Positions 1 to 10,949 of a stretch of DNA of 64,000 nucleotides are shown here, one piece after another; position 1 is the first letter of the stretch, and every line of letters begins with the position of its first letter. The DNA comes from Amoebophrya sp. A120. Taxonomy: Eukaryota > Sar > Dinophyceae > Syndiniales > Amoebophryaceae. The notes under the pieces are model-generated. The model searched no databases, was not told the origin of the DNA, and saw only the letters and a list, made by a program, of their open reading frames with translations. Location of the stretch: positions 1,936,391 to 2,000,390 of the forward strand of contig CAJINV010000004.1 in assembly GCA_905178155.1 (NCBI GenBank), given 5' to 3'. The position numbers and the translations under genes were made by a program.

Positions 1-227
1 TCTGGGTCTGGAAGATTTCAAGTTTGTCATGTTTGGGCGACAAGACAGAAAAGTCTATCATGCTTGTTGCGCGACAGCGCCACTTGTTTGTCACGCAACA
101 AGGCACTTTGTCATGCGGATAACGCTAGACATAGTCGACCAGAAACTTGTCATCTGCGCATCATTGTCATTCACATTCGAACATTAGCATCACAACTTTC
201 CGGATCCAGACATACTTGCATTTGATA
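1..227. mobile_element. Introner, family A, left part cut by window edge
   Basis: The window opens inside the inner TIR (TCTGGGTCTGGAAG). The right end has the matching degenerate inner TIR and finishes TTTGATA at 227, followed by GTGCC. It lies in the tail of the kinase gene. Confidence 0.85.
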
Positions 228-3200
228 GTGCCGAAGAGGAGTAGTGCGGCGTCGTCGTTCCGATTACCGTGTGGTTTCCGCCATTATTGTAAAACGACGT
301 TTTCAGGGCGTTCGGGCCGCCACTCCCGGAGTTCATACCGCCGATGCTGCTGCTGTACGATCCACCACCTGCCCCATATCCTCCACCCGGATTATTGTAC
401 GCCCCTGCTCCTCCGGTCGTGGAGGTGGCTGCGTTAACATGACTGGCGTTTGTTCCGTACGGGCCGCCAACGCCTCCCCGGTTCAACAGTGCCGCGTTAC
501 TGTGGTCCACGTTCGTGTTTGACCCGAAGGCCCCGCCGCCGATGCCGCCTTGCAACGAGCTGTGCGGGTTGTAGGTGTTCTGTACCGGCGTCACCGCCTT
601 GGGCTTATCAAAAGGAAAAATCCCCCCTCCCCATATCGAAATGGAAATCTGTGATGCAGGATTTGGGTACACAAATCGGATTTGTCTCGCAGTAAGGCAT
701 CGCAGCCAGATCCTCGGCCTAGGTAGGGGCGTATAGGTCTAGTTGCTTAGCATTGCAAACGGGTGCCCCCTAGGCGCAACAGCATGCCAAATCGCTTTCA
801 TAATGGTGCGGAAGCCTCTGCATCTGTGTTCTTGCAAGACAGACGCGATTTGTGACCTCAAATCAGCAACGCAAATTTCCGGAAACATACCTTTTCGATA
901 TGGGGAGGGGGGATTTTTCCTCAGAATAGGGCTTCCGCACGCCGGCGGTGTCCAGCCCACCAACCGTCTTGTGCAGGGGGACTAGCTATCAAATGCAAAA
1001 ATGTGTGGGTCTGGAAGATTGCAGACTTGTCATGCATATTTCCCATGCCCCGCGAGGTCTGGAATGCAGGACCCAGCATGACAGATTCTGCAAGGTCTCT
1101 ATCATGCCTATCCTGTAAGTATGAGAAATTCCCGGTCATGTTGGTCAAAAAAGGACAACTTTTGGTGATCACGCAACGCAGATTTTTGTGTGACCCACAG
1201 GGCGCATCACAAATTCCACCCTCCCAGACCCAGACATTTTTGCAGTTGATACTAGCTGCACGCCGGGGTGGTACCGGCTCACGTTCAGATACCGCCGGCC
1301 GCCTTTCCCGGAGCCCGTGGACTTCCGGGTTGAGGGCCCGTTGTTGGCGTCGTTCTGGATGTCGTCCAGCAGTTGGTCGAAAAGCGAGCTGTTCTGCGTG
1401 TTGTGCAACGAGGACGCCGGGTTGTTTGCCTGCTGGCCCCCCGCCGCGTTGAAGCCCTGGGAATTGGTCGACACCCCAAACTGGCTCGTGTTCGTGGACC
1501 GCCCGTGCCCGGACCCGCGCGACTTTGCGGACAACGGATTGCTCCGTTTGGTCGTCGACATGATCGGGTGCGGATTTTGCGGTCCTCCGGGTCCTCCTCC
1601 GGGGCCGCCGTTCGAGGTGGTAGAAGCATTCAGCAAGGGGGAAAACAGATTGTTGTCTATCCTTTGTAAAAACGTCCGCACCCCAGAGTTGTCATGCAGA
1701 TTTGCACCGACAGGAACATTTGCGATGCGCATCACCATGAGAGGAATTTCTAGTCGTGTTGTGGTATTTGTAATGCTGTAACCAGGATCAGCAGACGGAT
1801 TTGTGATGCGTTTGCCCTTGCTAACCTGCACTACACTACGGACGGCAACTTGTGATGCATGAGTCCCAAAACTTCTAGGTTTGTGTTGCAAAATCCCCCA
1901 TCTTGACTATGGGGTGGGGATGTTTTTACCCAGGATATTGTCCGAGTCCCCCGTATCGGACGAAAAAAGGGATTGCTCTTCACTGTCCTAGTCCTGTAAC
2001 ACGAAGATCGCAACCGCAAACAGATTGCTTTCTGAGAAAGAAAATCTCCTAAAATGTTGCGTGCTTGTACTCACCAATGGTCGTCCTCGTCTCTCTTGCA
2101 TCTTTTTCTTTACTAGCCGCGAGACCAGGTTGTAGACATCTTTATCTTTGCTGCAGGTCTCAATGCATAATCTATCAATACAGGTTGATTTCCACGAACG
2201 AACAGTGAAGCGCTTTTCTTCTCCACCAGTGATACCCGGAGCTGCTGCTGTTGGGCGGCTTCATTCCTCCGGGCCCCCCGCCGACGCTATGCGGTCCGCC
2301 AAACACCTGCCCGGGCGTCGTGTCAGAAGGGGTGGAGGTGTAGTAGGGCTTCGCCGCGTTTGAAGAAGGGGCAGCTGCATTCTTGTTCGTCGTGCCCTGC
2401 TGCTGCTGCTGGGGCCTTCTCCTCGCGGAGGCCGGCTTCAGGTGCGGATTCATACTGCTGCTTGAACCGCCCCCGGTCGTTATCCTGAGTAAAAACGTAC
2501 CCACACCAGAGTCAGGATGGGGATTTTGCAGCAGAAACCTAGGAGTTTTGGGAGTCACGCATGACAAGTTGCAGTCCGTAGTGTAATGCAGGTTCGCAAG
2601 GCCAGCTGCATCAGAAATCCATCTGCTCATCCTGTTCACAGCATCACAAATCCCAAAGCACGATTGGAAATGGCTCTCATGGGGATGCGCGTTACAAGTC
2701 TGCCTGTCTTTGCAAATCTGCACTACAACTCTGGTGTGAGTACGTTTTTACTCAGGATAGTCGTGGTGCCGCCGCCGAGTGGGGGGCTATTGTGGGGAAA
2801 AATCCCCCCTCCCCATATCGAAAGCGGGATTTGTGTTGCTGTATTTGAGTGCACAAGCCACGTCTGTCTTGCTAGAGAGGACTGCAGACCCATATCAAGC
2901 CTGAGCAGAGATGCTTTGACTTAGGCGCTTAGCATGAGAAGCGTCCGTGATGTTGGCTCAACAGCATGACAAACCGCCTCCATAATGGGACGGAAGCTGC
3001 TGCCCTTGTCTTCTTGCAACACAAACGTGATTTGTGACCTCAAATCAGCAACACACATTTTCGAAAACCTACCTCTTCAATATGGGGAGGGGGGATTTTT
3101 CCTTGCGATAGGGGCTGTAGTTCCCCTGGTGACCGCCGCCTCCTAGTCTTGGCGTGCCCGACAGCGCGGGCAGATTGGCATTTTCGTTGTTCGCGTTCTT

Positions 3201-6200
3201 CTATGCATTGCAAACCAAAAGCATCGGGCTCGTATAATTTGCATGACAATAATTTTCCTCAGCATACAAAGTGCTGACTTATGTTGTGGAATTTGTAATG
3301 CATCATGCCTACGATAATTACTCCGAGTACGATCCTTTGGGTTTTGCAATGCATACGTTACTACTTGGCACGCTCGGCGGCTGATGGCGGTTGAGCACGT
3401 TCATATTTGCGTTTCCCCCTGCTCCGTACCCTCCCATATTATTCCCGTCTGGCGGGGCTGGCGGGTGATTCAAATTGTGTGCGAACCTATCACACGAAAA
3501 ATAAAACGTCTCTTCACTGTGATTATTATTTTTTTACTTGTAGGATCAGGATCTGCGCCGCGCATTTGAGTTTGTAGTCACACGGCATGACCAAAAAACT
3601 ATCAATCAGTATCCACTGCGTAAGGTGCTGTTTCATAGAGAAACAAGAACGCAGCTATTTTCAAAAACTTTGCGTCTTAATACATACATGCGGCTACTAC
3701 TTTCCTTTGACTATGACTTTCACTTTCTTGCATTGTAACAGAAAAAAAAACCTGCGTCTTACAGGCACACTCAATGCATCATGAGTCCGCACGCGGTGTT
3801 TCACACTCTCAGAGAAGCAATTTATTTTTCATTCTTCTTGGATAGAACTGCTGCGGGTTTTGAAACTGGTTGGCGTTCCCGAGCATGGGATTCATGGTGT
3901 TGGAGGCAGCCGTATTGTGACCACTTGCCTGCTATGAAATGCAAAAGTGTCTGGGTCTGGAAGATTCTGAGCCTCGTCATGCACGTTTTGCATGAGCCCT
4001 GATGTCTGTGATGCATGCCCTAGCATCACAGATTTTTTGAGGGCTTTTTGATGCCTATTCCGCATGACAAGTACCCCTACTACCGCGTAGCAAAAATGAC
4101 ACTCCCTTTGCTGCTCATGCAATGCAGACTTTTTTGGAGTCCAAATGTAGCATCACAAGTTGCATGCTTCCAGACCCAGACATTTTTGCACATGATACCT
4201 GCTGCGTGGGCGGTTTCAAATCCTGGGGGTTGGCTGTGAAGTACGGGTGCTGGAGAGTTTGCGTGGACGTGACGCGCCGAGCCGGGTTCCACTGGAGCGT
4301 ATGCGCTGCAAAAGTAGAATCGCAGCGGTACCAATTGCTGTAGTACAGCGTGACAGAACCGGGACTGCTGGCGTCCTTCTATCTTAAAAACTAAAACATT
4401 GACTCAGCATAACAGATTTCACTGATCGTCCGTTGAGCAAACAACACAAAATTTCGCATACACAACAATTTGTTATTGTTGTACTACTACGATACAACTT
4501 TTGTAATTCATAGAGCATTTGCTGCAACAGCTGGATGGCATCTGGCGAGGCATTCGGTATTAGGGTTTCGAGCGGCGTGGGCACAAACTGCGGAAACCGG
4601 AACCCGATCTTGCTGCTCAGCTGCCAGCCTTCCGGCCAGTCCGTCTGCCGGGGAGTACCCATCACGCTGTTTGAAGAATGGGCGGCGAATGTCTATTGTA
4701 CAGAGTGCTGCGAAAACTTCTACTTACCCCGCTCAAGTCAACAAAAAATGGTACTTAAATCAGAAGATCGTCGTCAGCCGTGGCATAGTTTCTACGTGGT
4801 CCTCCTTCTTGCAGCTTTTCAGCAAAAAATTAGAGGGAGCGATTTTTGATGCTTGCAGCAGAAGATCACATTCGATGAATGTCAAAGACTTTGACTTGAG
4901 ATTCCTTCATATAATTTACCTGCAAATTTTGTAGAGTTGATCGGACTCGGAGGAGCCGGGCAGCAGCGTATGAGAGTGCACAAGAGCTCCCTTTCCCCTC
5001 ATTTGATGTCGTACAGCATTGCAATCCCGATCTTTGCCTTGTACGACGCCTGGCCTGCATGACACGCTATTGCACCTGCCACTGCGGAACGTCACTTTTG
5101 CGCGCTTTGTGCTTGTCATGCAGAAACTACATTTCTGTTCTTGTTGATATGATCCTTCTGCTGAGGCCGCACAAATGAGAAGGCGAAGGAATTCCACACC
5201 CTCGTACAGTGGCCGCAGCATGTAGAGCTCGGCCATGATACCCCCGCACGCGTACAAATCTATCGGACTGTTGTAGGTTTGTGACCGCAGGAGCACCTCT
5301 GGGGCGCGGTACCACCTGACAAGGAGTAATCAATCCAATTATTTTCTTTGGAATTTATAGTGTACTTATTTCCATCAACCCTCGATAGGGTTTTGCTTTT
5401 CGTGCGAAGAAGAAATAGTAGAAAAATGGATGTCAATGGAGCATGCTGTTCATTCCTCGTGCACAAACGCCGATCTTCACGACCAATCTTCCAGAACAAC
5501 AATTGTATGCCAACAAAAATCCTTTTACCTAGTCGACACATAGTCCGTGAACGGTGGTCTTGATCGTATTTCCCTCGCCAGCCCAAAATCCGCGAGCTTC
5601 ACCGTCTCTCCGGTAACCAGCAAATTCTCGGGCTTCAAATCGCGATGGAAATACCTTTATTTCGGATTTTTGGATTTTATGTAGTGAGCAGTAAAGAACG
5701 CACCAATAATTTCAGCATACTGACGAGGCACATCGCCCACGAATAACAACCACTTTTTTACGAAGACGGACACAGCTACGCGTGGTCCTGGCACTGATGC
5801 TCTTTTTTTTGTTGTTCCGTTCTTGAAGCAAAAGCGTACAAGTACTTTTAGTTTCATGCAGCACCAGCATGACAAGGAAATTACAAAGCCACAACGACTA
5901 TCAGTAATCCTACGACCGTATCTTTAAACAAAAATTGTCTACCCATGCTTGTGTATGTAGCTGAGGGCGCCGAGTGTTTGGTACATAAGGTTTCGATATC
6001 CACTGCAAATAATGTGTCTCGCGGGTCTGGAACAGCGCTACTTGTACAGCGCTCCTGCAAAGAGTATCTCTATCTGTCAGTCGTGAAATTGTCGTGGTCT
6101 GTTACACTGCTCACGAGACCTGGAATGCATGGACTCACTAGCAAATTATTAAACGCAGGTTTCTTTGCGAGTGCTTGTTTGAAAAATGCTAATAATATCC

Positions 6201-8113
6201 TGTCTGACGAAGAATCGTCCCCTGTCTAGCAATGGGCAGCGTTTGCCCCTTGTGCAGCGCAGACTCGTCTCGTCGTATCATGAACCTCACTACAACGAAT
6301 CAGCTTCAGCATCAGAAATTTGCTGGATCAGTACCCCGGACGAGACTCACACTTATGCTTTGCAATGCATAATCGGATCAGGCTTTCCTTAAACCCCTTC
6401 ACCTTGTCCTTCATCATTTGGTAGAGGTTGTGCTCCATGAACTCAAAAACCTGCATCCTGTGTAAAACCGTACCCTCGCACGTAGTCAAGTAGAAGTCGG
6501 TGTGGAATCTGCTGTAGACAAATCCAGAAGTTCTTTGGGTCTATAGCGTCGTCGTGTGTAGCTACAGTTTCAAAGGCGCATGACAAATGGTGTTGTTACT
6601 CATGATCCTTGCTATGCTTAAAGCGTTCCAAATTTCCAAACGCGCCTGCGATCATGACGTAGAAAAATCCTATCATGGTAACCCCCCTTTGAGAACCGAC
6701 GTTTTGGCCTTGCAAATCTGCACGGAAAATCTAGCGCGGGTACGTGTTTACGCAGCATAACTAGGTGCAATTCGTCATTCTCCCGGATTACCTTACATTT
6801 GAAAATTTCAAGATGAAGATAGATCATGCGTCCCATCAGGAGGTGAAACAAAGAACCCATTATGTTCATACTTCATTTGAGAACTTCCATGTTGCCTTAT
6901 GCAGATCGAACCTACAGCTTCGCGGGTAATACTAAGGAAGCCCACGACGACCAGAGTCTTCATCAAGTCCTCAATCTCGTTCGCACTTCTGTCGCGAGGT
7001 CACGTCAATTTTTCTTGCTTTTTCTTAACATACGTTTCAGCACTAAAAATATCTCGTACCTCTTTCAGCTTCACAATCCCTGGGTGCACCAATTTCCTGA
7101 GCGATTTTATCTCCCGCAGGCTCATGCACTCGTCCCAGGAGTAAAATTTCTATCCTGAGTAAAAACGTCCCCACACCAGAGTCAGCCTGGGGATTTTGCA
7201 ACACAAACCTAGAAGTTGTGGGACTCACGCATCACAAGTTGCAGCCCGTAGTGTAGTGCAGGTTAGCAAGGACAAAGGCATCACAAATCCATCTGCTTAT
7301 CCTGGTTACAGCATTACAAATTCCAAAACACGACTAGAAACGCCTCTCATCGGGATGCGCATTACAAATGTTCCTGTCATTGCAAATCTGCATCACAACT
7401 CTGGGGTGGGGATGTTTTTACAAATGATAATTTCTTCTTCATCTTCTTGATGGCCACCTGCTCATTGCTCTGCTTGTTCTATCCTGATTAAAAACTTCCC
7501 CATACCAGAGTCAAGATGGGAAATCTGCTAGAGAAATCAGCCAGCTTTATTCGTTGTTTGGCATGACAAGTTTGTCCTCGACGTAGTGTGATCCTGTTTA
7601 GCTAGTTCAGAAGCATCACACATCTAGTACATCATGCTGACTATAGCATCACAAATTCCAAAACACGACTAGAAAATGCCTCTCATGGCGCTCCGCATGA
7701 GAAACTTTTTTGGCATTTAGATTTGCATGACAACTCTGGGGTGAGGATGTTTTTACTCAGAATATGTTCCGGGCCTTCATCACGCAACCGAAGGTGCCTA
7801 TGACGTTCTCAAACATCACAATCTCAAGCGCTACAATAGAATCTGGATTTTGTATTGCATGAGGTGGAGCATGACAGACTCGGACAGCATTCCACTTTCT
7901 GCAATAGAAATTTCGCCAGACTGTAGTGCGGTTTGGGACGACTCCGGAACTTGTCATGCGCAATCCGAATCCTATGAGAGTTGGCCAGAGAGATATTAAT
8001 GCACCTCTTGCATCACAGATTTCCATATTTCATTGTAACCGATTTGAGATTGTAACACCTGAGCAGGGGATAGTGCCGTCCCCCAGCATCTTGGACACCT
8101 TGTAGCGCTGCAT
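1..8113 (-). CDS. MAK/ICK/MOK-type (RCK family) protein kinase, 3' end beyond the window
   Basis: Ser/Thr kinase of the RCK family, which in other eukaryotes acts in cilium or flagellum length control. The start ATG is at 8113 ([13 protein letters not shown]). In spliced order the exons give the Gly-loop GDGTFGCV, the VAIKK lysine, [28 protein letters not shown], the TDY activation motif followed by [17 protein letters not shown], and the terminal MLQWNPARR...HPYF. The kinase domain covers roughly residues 4-285 and is followed by at least 500 residues of Gly/Asn/Ser/Pro/Gln-rich tail. Fourteen complete introners interrupt the coding sequence (606-8072) and one truncated introner lies at the left edge. 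Seven introns are ordinary GT-AG: 1988-2074, 2151-2235, 3487-3848, 4667-4919, 5316-5528, 5655-5942, 6792-7059. Coding segments are as short as 28 bp (2760-2787). The family call is very secure; tail boundaries are inferred from phase and TSDs. Confidence 0.93.
606..928. mobile_element. Introner, family C
   Basis: The TSD GGGCT is perfect on both sides. Excision joins ...VRKP to KAVTPVQN in the kinase tail. The internal sequence runs in the same orientation as the copy at 46290 and opposite to the copy at 59662. Confidence 0.93.
987..1251. mobile_element. Introner, family A
   Basis: The TSD CTAGC is perfect. Excision joins ...HPGVQL to VPLHKTVGG. The interior belongs to the same subfamily as the copies at 30758, 40268 and 40967. 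Confidence 0.93.
1658..1937. mobile_element. Introner, family B, inverted relative to 2481 and 7151
   Basis: The TSD TTGTC is perfect. The interior reads as the reverse complement of the family B copies at 2481 and 7151 in the same gene. Excision joins ...DTGDSD to NNLFSPLL. Confidence 0.93.
2481..2759. mobile_element. Introner, family B
   Basis: The TSD GTCGT is perfect. Excision joins LGGGTT to TGGGSSSMNP in the kinase tail. Confidence 0.93.
2788..3110. mobile_element. Introner, family C
   Basis: The TSD GGGGC is perfect. Only 28 bp of coding sequence separates it from the family B element at 2481-2759. Excision joins GNYSP to PLGGG. Confidence 0.92.
3202..3355. mobile_element. Introner, family E (short)
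   Basis: The outer TIRs TATGCATTGCAAA / TTTGCAATGCATA match perfectly. The TSD has decayed, but removing the element plus 5 nt keeps the frame ([14 protein letters not shown]). Confidence 0.82.
3933..4197. mobile_element. Introner, family A
   Basis: The TSD CCTGC is perfect. Excision joins LKPPTQQ to ASGHNTAAS. This is the one element I found whose TSD (GCAGG in gene sense) also permits a GT-AG reading when the boundary is slid. Confidence 0.92.
4300..4512. mobile_element. Introner, family E, inside a conserved kinase motif
   Basis: Flanks are GAGCG / GAGCA. The element splits kinase subdomain XI, and removal of element plus one TSD restores [11 protein letters not shown], matching MLQWDPKKRP of MAK/ICK. 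This is one of the best anchors for the excision rule. Confidence 0.92.
4969..5206. mobile_element. Introner, family D
   Basis: Flanks are CAGCG / CAGTG. Excision joins AELYMLRPL to [14 protein letters not shown], the expected kinase sequence. Confidence 0.88.
5997..6371. mobile_element. Introner, family A-like with one family E-like end
   Basis: The left end carries a degenerate family A TIR (CGGGTCTGG). The right end is TTTGCAATGCATA. TSDs have decayed. Excision joins KESLIR to [10 protein letters not shown], exactly as in MAK homologues. Confidence 0.82.
6454..6759. mobile_element. Introner, family B
   Basis: It begins CATCCTG and ends GCATA, with flanks ACCTG / ACTAG. Removal of element plus 5 nt gives [13 protein letters not shown], the canonical hinge region of the kinase. 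Confidence 0.87.
7151..7429. mobile_element. Introner, family B
   Basis: The TSD ATTTC is perfect. Excision joins AIKKMKKK to [10 protein letters not shown] in kinase subdomains II-III. Confidence 0.94.
7480..7764. mobile_element. Introner, family B
   Basis: The TSD TGTTC is perfect. Excision joins GCVMKARN to [11 protein letters not shown]. Only 50 bp of exon separates it from the preceding element. Confidence 0.93.
7799..8072. mobile_element. Introner, family F
   Basis: The TSD GTGCC is perfect. It splits the Gly-rich loop, and excision restores [12 protein letters not shown]. The interior is the reverse complement of the family F copy at 21264. Confidence 0.93.
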
Positions 8114-9962
8114 CTTGTTGTGTTGACCACGTCGCGCGGCGAGCACAGGAGATAAAAGGCAAAGACGAAGACGAAAGCGACGGCTGCAATTGAAGTACAC
8201 CAGCAGTCGTGAGAAGTATCTATTAGCTAGCTCTCTCAAGAACCACAAGAACCGCGGGGATGGGACCACGACGTCACAGCGAACGGATTGTGGTCACCAC
8301 TCTTCTACGAGCAGGGTCTTCACCTTACGTAGCGACGCCGGCGCGGCCTGAAGCAAAACTGTCTGCTCGCAGCAACCTCGTCCCGGTGGTCGAGAAGGTC
8401 ACAAGGTAGTCGTTGCTCGTCCCTGCTTCGCAGTAGTGGAACGTTCATCACTAGGAGGTGATTTGCTCCTTCCCTTCATTCGTCGTGCTGACATCAAGCC
8501 TTGGAGGTCCTTTTCGTCTGCATGTTGGCCGGTCGTTGATGACTACAACACGCGATATCCTCGAGTCGCCGCGTCGAGCAGGTTCTTCTTGCACTCCAGA
8601 GGACTGCAGGTACTTACTACTCCTGCCACCAGGAACTACGACGACCGGCAGTGCTCCGATTGACCTCTCGTAGAAGCCGCGCACCAGCACCGGGACGACC
8701 CAGAGCGAGTTTCCTTCGAAGCGTGAAGTGCAACAGGCCGCTGAGACAGTACGTGGTCCACCTGGTTCGCTTGCGTACTATGTGCCGTACTGAGAAGAAG
8801 AAGTACTACAGCTCCACTACCCAACGGTGCAGCAGGACGCTGGCATCAAGGCGTGCAGCTGCGTACAAGATGCTAGTACTTCGCTGCGAAAGAAGATGCA
8901 CCTAGGCGACGAGGCAGCACACCGGTCTCCACTGTGGAATCGGAAGCGCCGCAAAGTAGATTCTTTGCTGTGCAATGAATGCGGTCTCAGCCAGGAGGAG
9001 CAGGATGAAAGAGGGGCGACGTCAATTCATGTATGGTTGTGAAAAAAACCACTCAACAGCACGAAGTGGAAGTCCTGGTGGTCCTTGGAGTAAGTAGCGG
9101 CTGCGCAAAAACAAGTTCACAATAACGAGACCGCAGCGGCCACTCACCAGGCGGAGTTAAAAAAAGATGCACGACTGCTCGCAGGTCTACTCCTTGATAT
9201 CTGCGGACGTCGAGAGTTGGCGGTTATTTGCAGCTGCAGAACTCCACTTTTTTCGGCGAAAATCGTCGCGCATAAGGACACACGCGAAAGAAACACGAAA
9301 TTCTTCCCCTGAGTGTCCGCGTCTCGCTCTCAATAAAAATGGTGTCTTAGTACCGGTAAGCTTAGCGAAACGCGGCCAGTAAGTATGCTTAATAAGTACG
9401 CTCAACTCATCCTGTTTTGCGAGTTTGTCAAAAAAAAACCGCTCCGACTTTCTCGCGCATTCATCTGCCGGAGTCCTCTGCAAGAACTTTCGTTCAACTC
9501 TTCCACTTTGTTTGTCCTCCAACACGATAAAAATTCTCGCTTGATGAATAATGGTGGTTCATTGATTTTTGTCGACGAGGATGACGCTCACGAATGATCG
9601 TGCCGTTAACTACACTCTGTCTCTTGTCCAACGGGCGCATCTTCAAAGTAGTTGCTTGCAGCTACAGACATCGCTGAACATATATTGGGGAGCAGCTCGG
9701 CAAGAGGACATGGAAAGAAGAGAAATCTTGATCTTCACGATCAATCGAAGCAGCGCCCTTACTTTTTATGTCCTTCTGCCGACGGCTCCAGCGTTTTATT
9801 GCGAGAAGAAGTACAAGATCTTGAGTGAACGTGAAGAGCCTGAGGCTGCTGCGTTTACTAGTTCGTTTCTTGTTCCCACGTCCTTGAAGATGTTACACAG
9901 ACTGACCTTTCATCACGAAGATTGATCTTCGTACCGATGAATAAGTAAGTTCTCACTTCTTA
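8114..9962. other. Intergenic, no supported gene
   Basis: This stretch lies upstream of the kinase start and downstream of the next gene. I see only short unsupported open frames and no introner ends. It should hold the kinase 5' leader and promoter. Confidence 0.5.
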
Positions 9963-10889
9963 TCACCCCCTCCAGCACCGGCACTTGTTGCATTTTTGAA
10001 AAGTCCCAACCTTCTCAAAGTCCTCTGCCTTCAGGATCAGTAGACCGGCACTTCTAATAGAAGCACAAATATCAGCCGGTGTGTTGTCGCTCCTCATCTC
10101 GTCCACCTGCAGGACCGGCGAAACTACTTCAGCCCAAACTCTTTCCAGCACCTTCTCTTCCTCAACCAAAGAGGAAAAGAAACCGGTGGCCACACCAGAA
10201 CCTCCAGCGGCCCCAGTGTTTTTACTATCGATCATTTCGCAGCTGCTTGGTCCAGCGAGATGTTGACCATCATCTGTTCTTCCGGATTGGGACTTATTGT
10301 TATTCTCCGATGTAGAAGACATTGAAGCTTTTACTCCCACCCGCAGCTCCGTCGGGAAGAGAAGCGAGGAGCTTTCGGCCCGGGAAAACCCAAATTTTCT
10401 CGTCGTGGAAGCCGATGAGCTAGCTGATTTTCCACTTTGCGAAGAAAACCCGCTTGCGTTCGACTGTGGCGATCGGGCCCCGTCGGTGTTCCGGAATTTA
10501 TTCTTCGGGATGGTCATATAATGCTGCTGCAGCTCTACTTCTCCTGTAGTGCCGTTTTTATTACTTTTTTTCGACGGGGGCGATTTACCCCCTTTTTTGG
10601 GGGTAGAAGTGGCCGCGGAAGAAGATTTCATTTTCTGTTCGTCCAGAAAGAGATCTCCGTAAAACACGTGCAGCCGTCCGTATAGCATCTCGTTTTGCCG
10701 CAAATAGTGAAGGTAAAACGAGGACTTTTCCTCCCGCTCGGTTGCAGCCGCGATCGTGGAGGAAGCCCCATTTGCGGCGACCGTAGAGGTCGTCGAATTG
10801 CTACTGCCAGTACCCCCGCCGCTCCCGTTCTTGTTACTCAGGACACCACCACCGCCAGCACCGGTGGATGGATTATTCGCAGCAGCCAT
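9963..10889 (-). CDS. Hypothetical protein, intron-less, 308 aa
   Basis: A single open frame from ATG (MAAANNPSTGAGGGG) to TGA. The first 55 residues are Gly/Ser/Thr/Ala-rich. A more ordered patch follows (SSFYLHYLRQNEMLYGRLH), then a Lys/Ser-rich linker, an acidic segment (LVEEEKVLERVWAEVV), and a terminus ending CNKCRCWRG. I do not recognise a family. It carries no introner, unlike its neighbours. It could be the 3' exon of the upstream gene, but an in-frame stop precedes its ATG. Confidence 0.55.
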   Translation of the reverse strand: MAAANNPSTGAGGGGVLSNKNGSGGGTGSSNSTTSTVAANGASSTIAAATEREEKSSFYLHYLRQNEMLYGRLHVFYGDLFLDEQKMKSSSAATSTPKKGGKSPPSKKSNKNGTTGEVELQQHYMTIPKNKFRNTDGARSPQSNASGFSSQSGKSASSSASTTRKFGFSRAESSSLLFPTELRVGVKASMSSTSENNNKSQSGRTDDGQHLAGPSSCEMIDSKNTGAAGGSGVATGFFSSLVEEEKVLERVWAEVVSPVLQVDEMRSDNTPADICASIRSAGLLILKAEDFEKVGTFQKCNKCRCWRG

Positions 10890-10949
10890 AGGAGCTGAGA
10901 AAAAGTTGAAGCTAACGCATTCAGCAAAAAAACATCAACATCGCAGTCT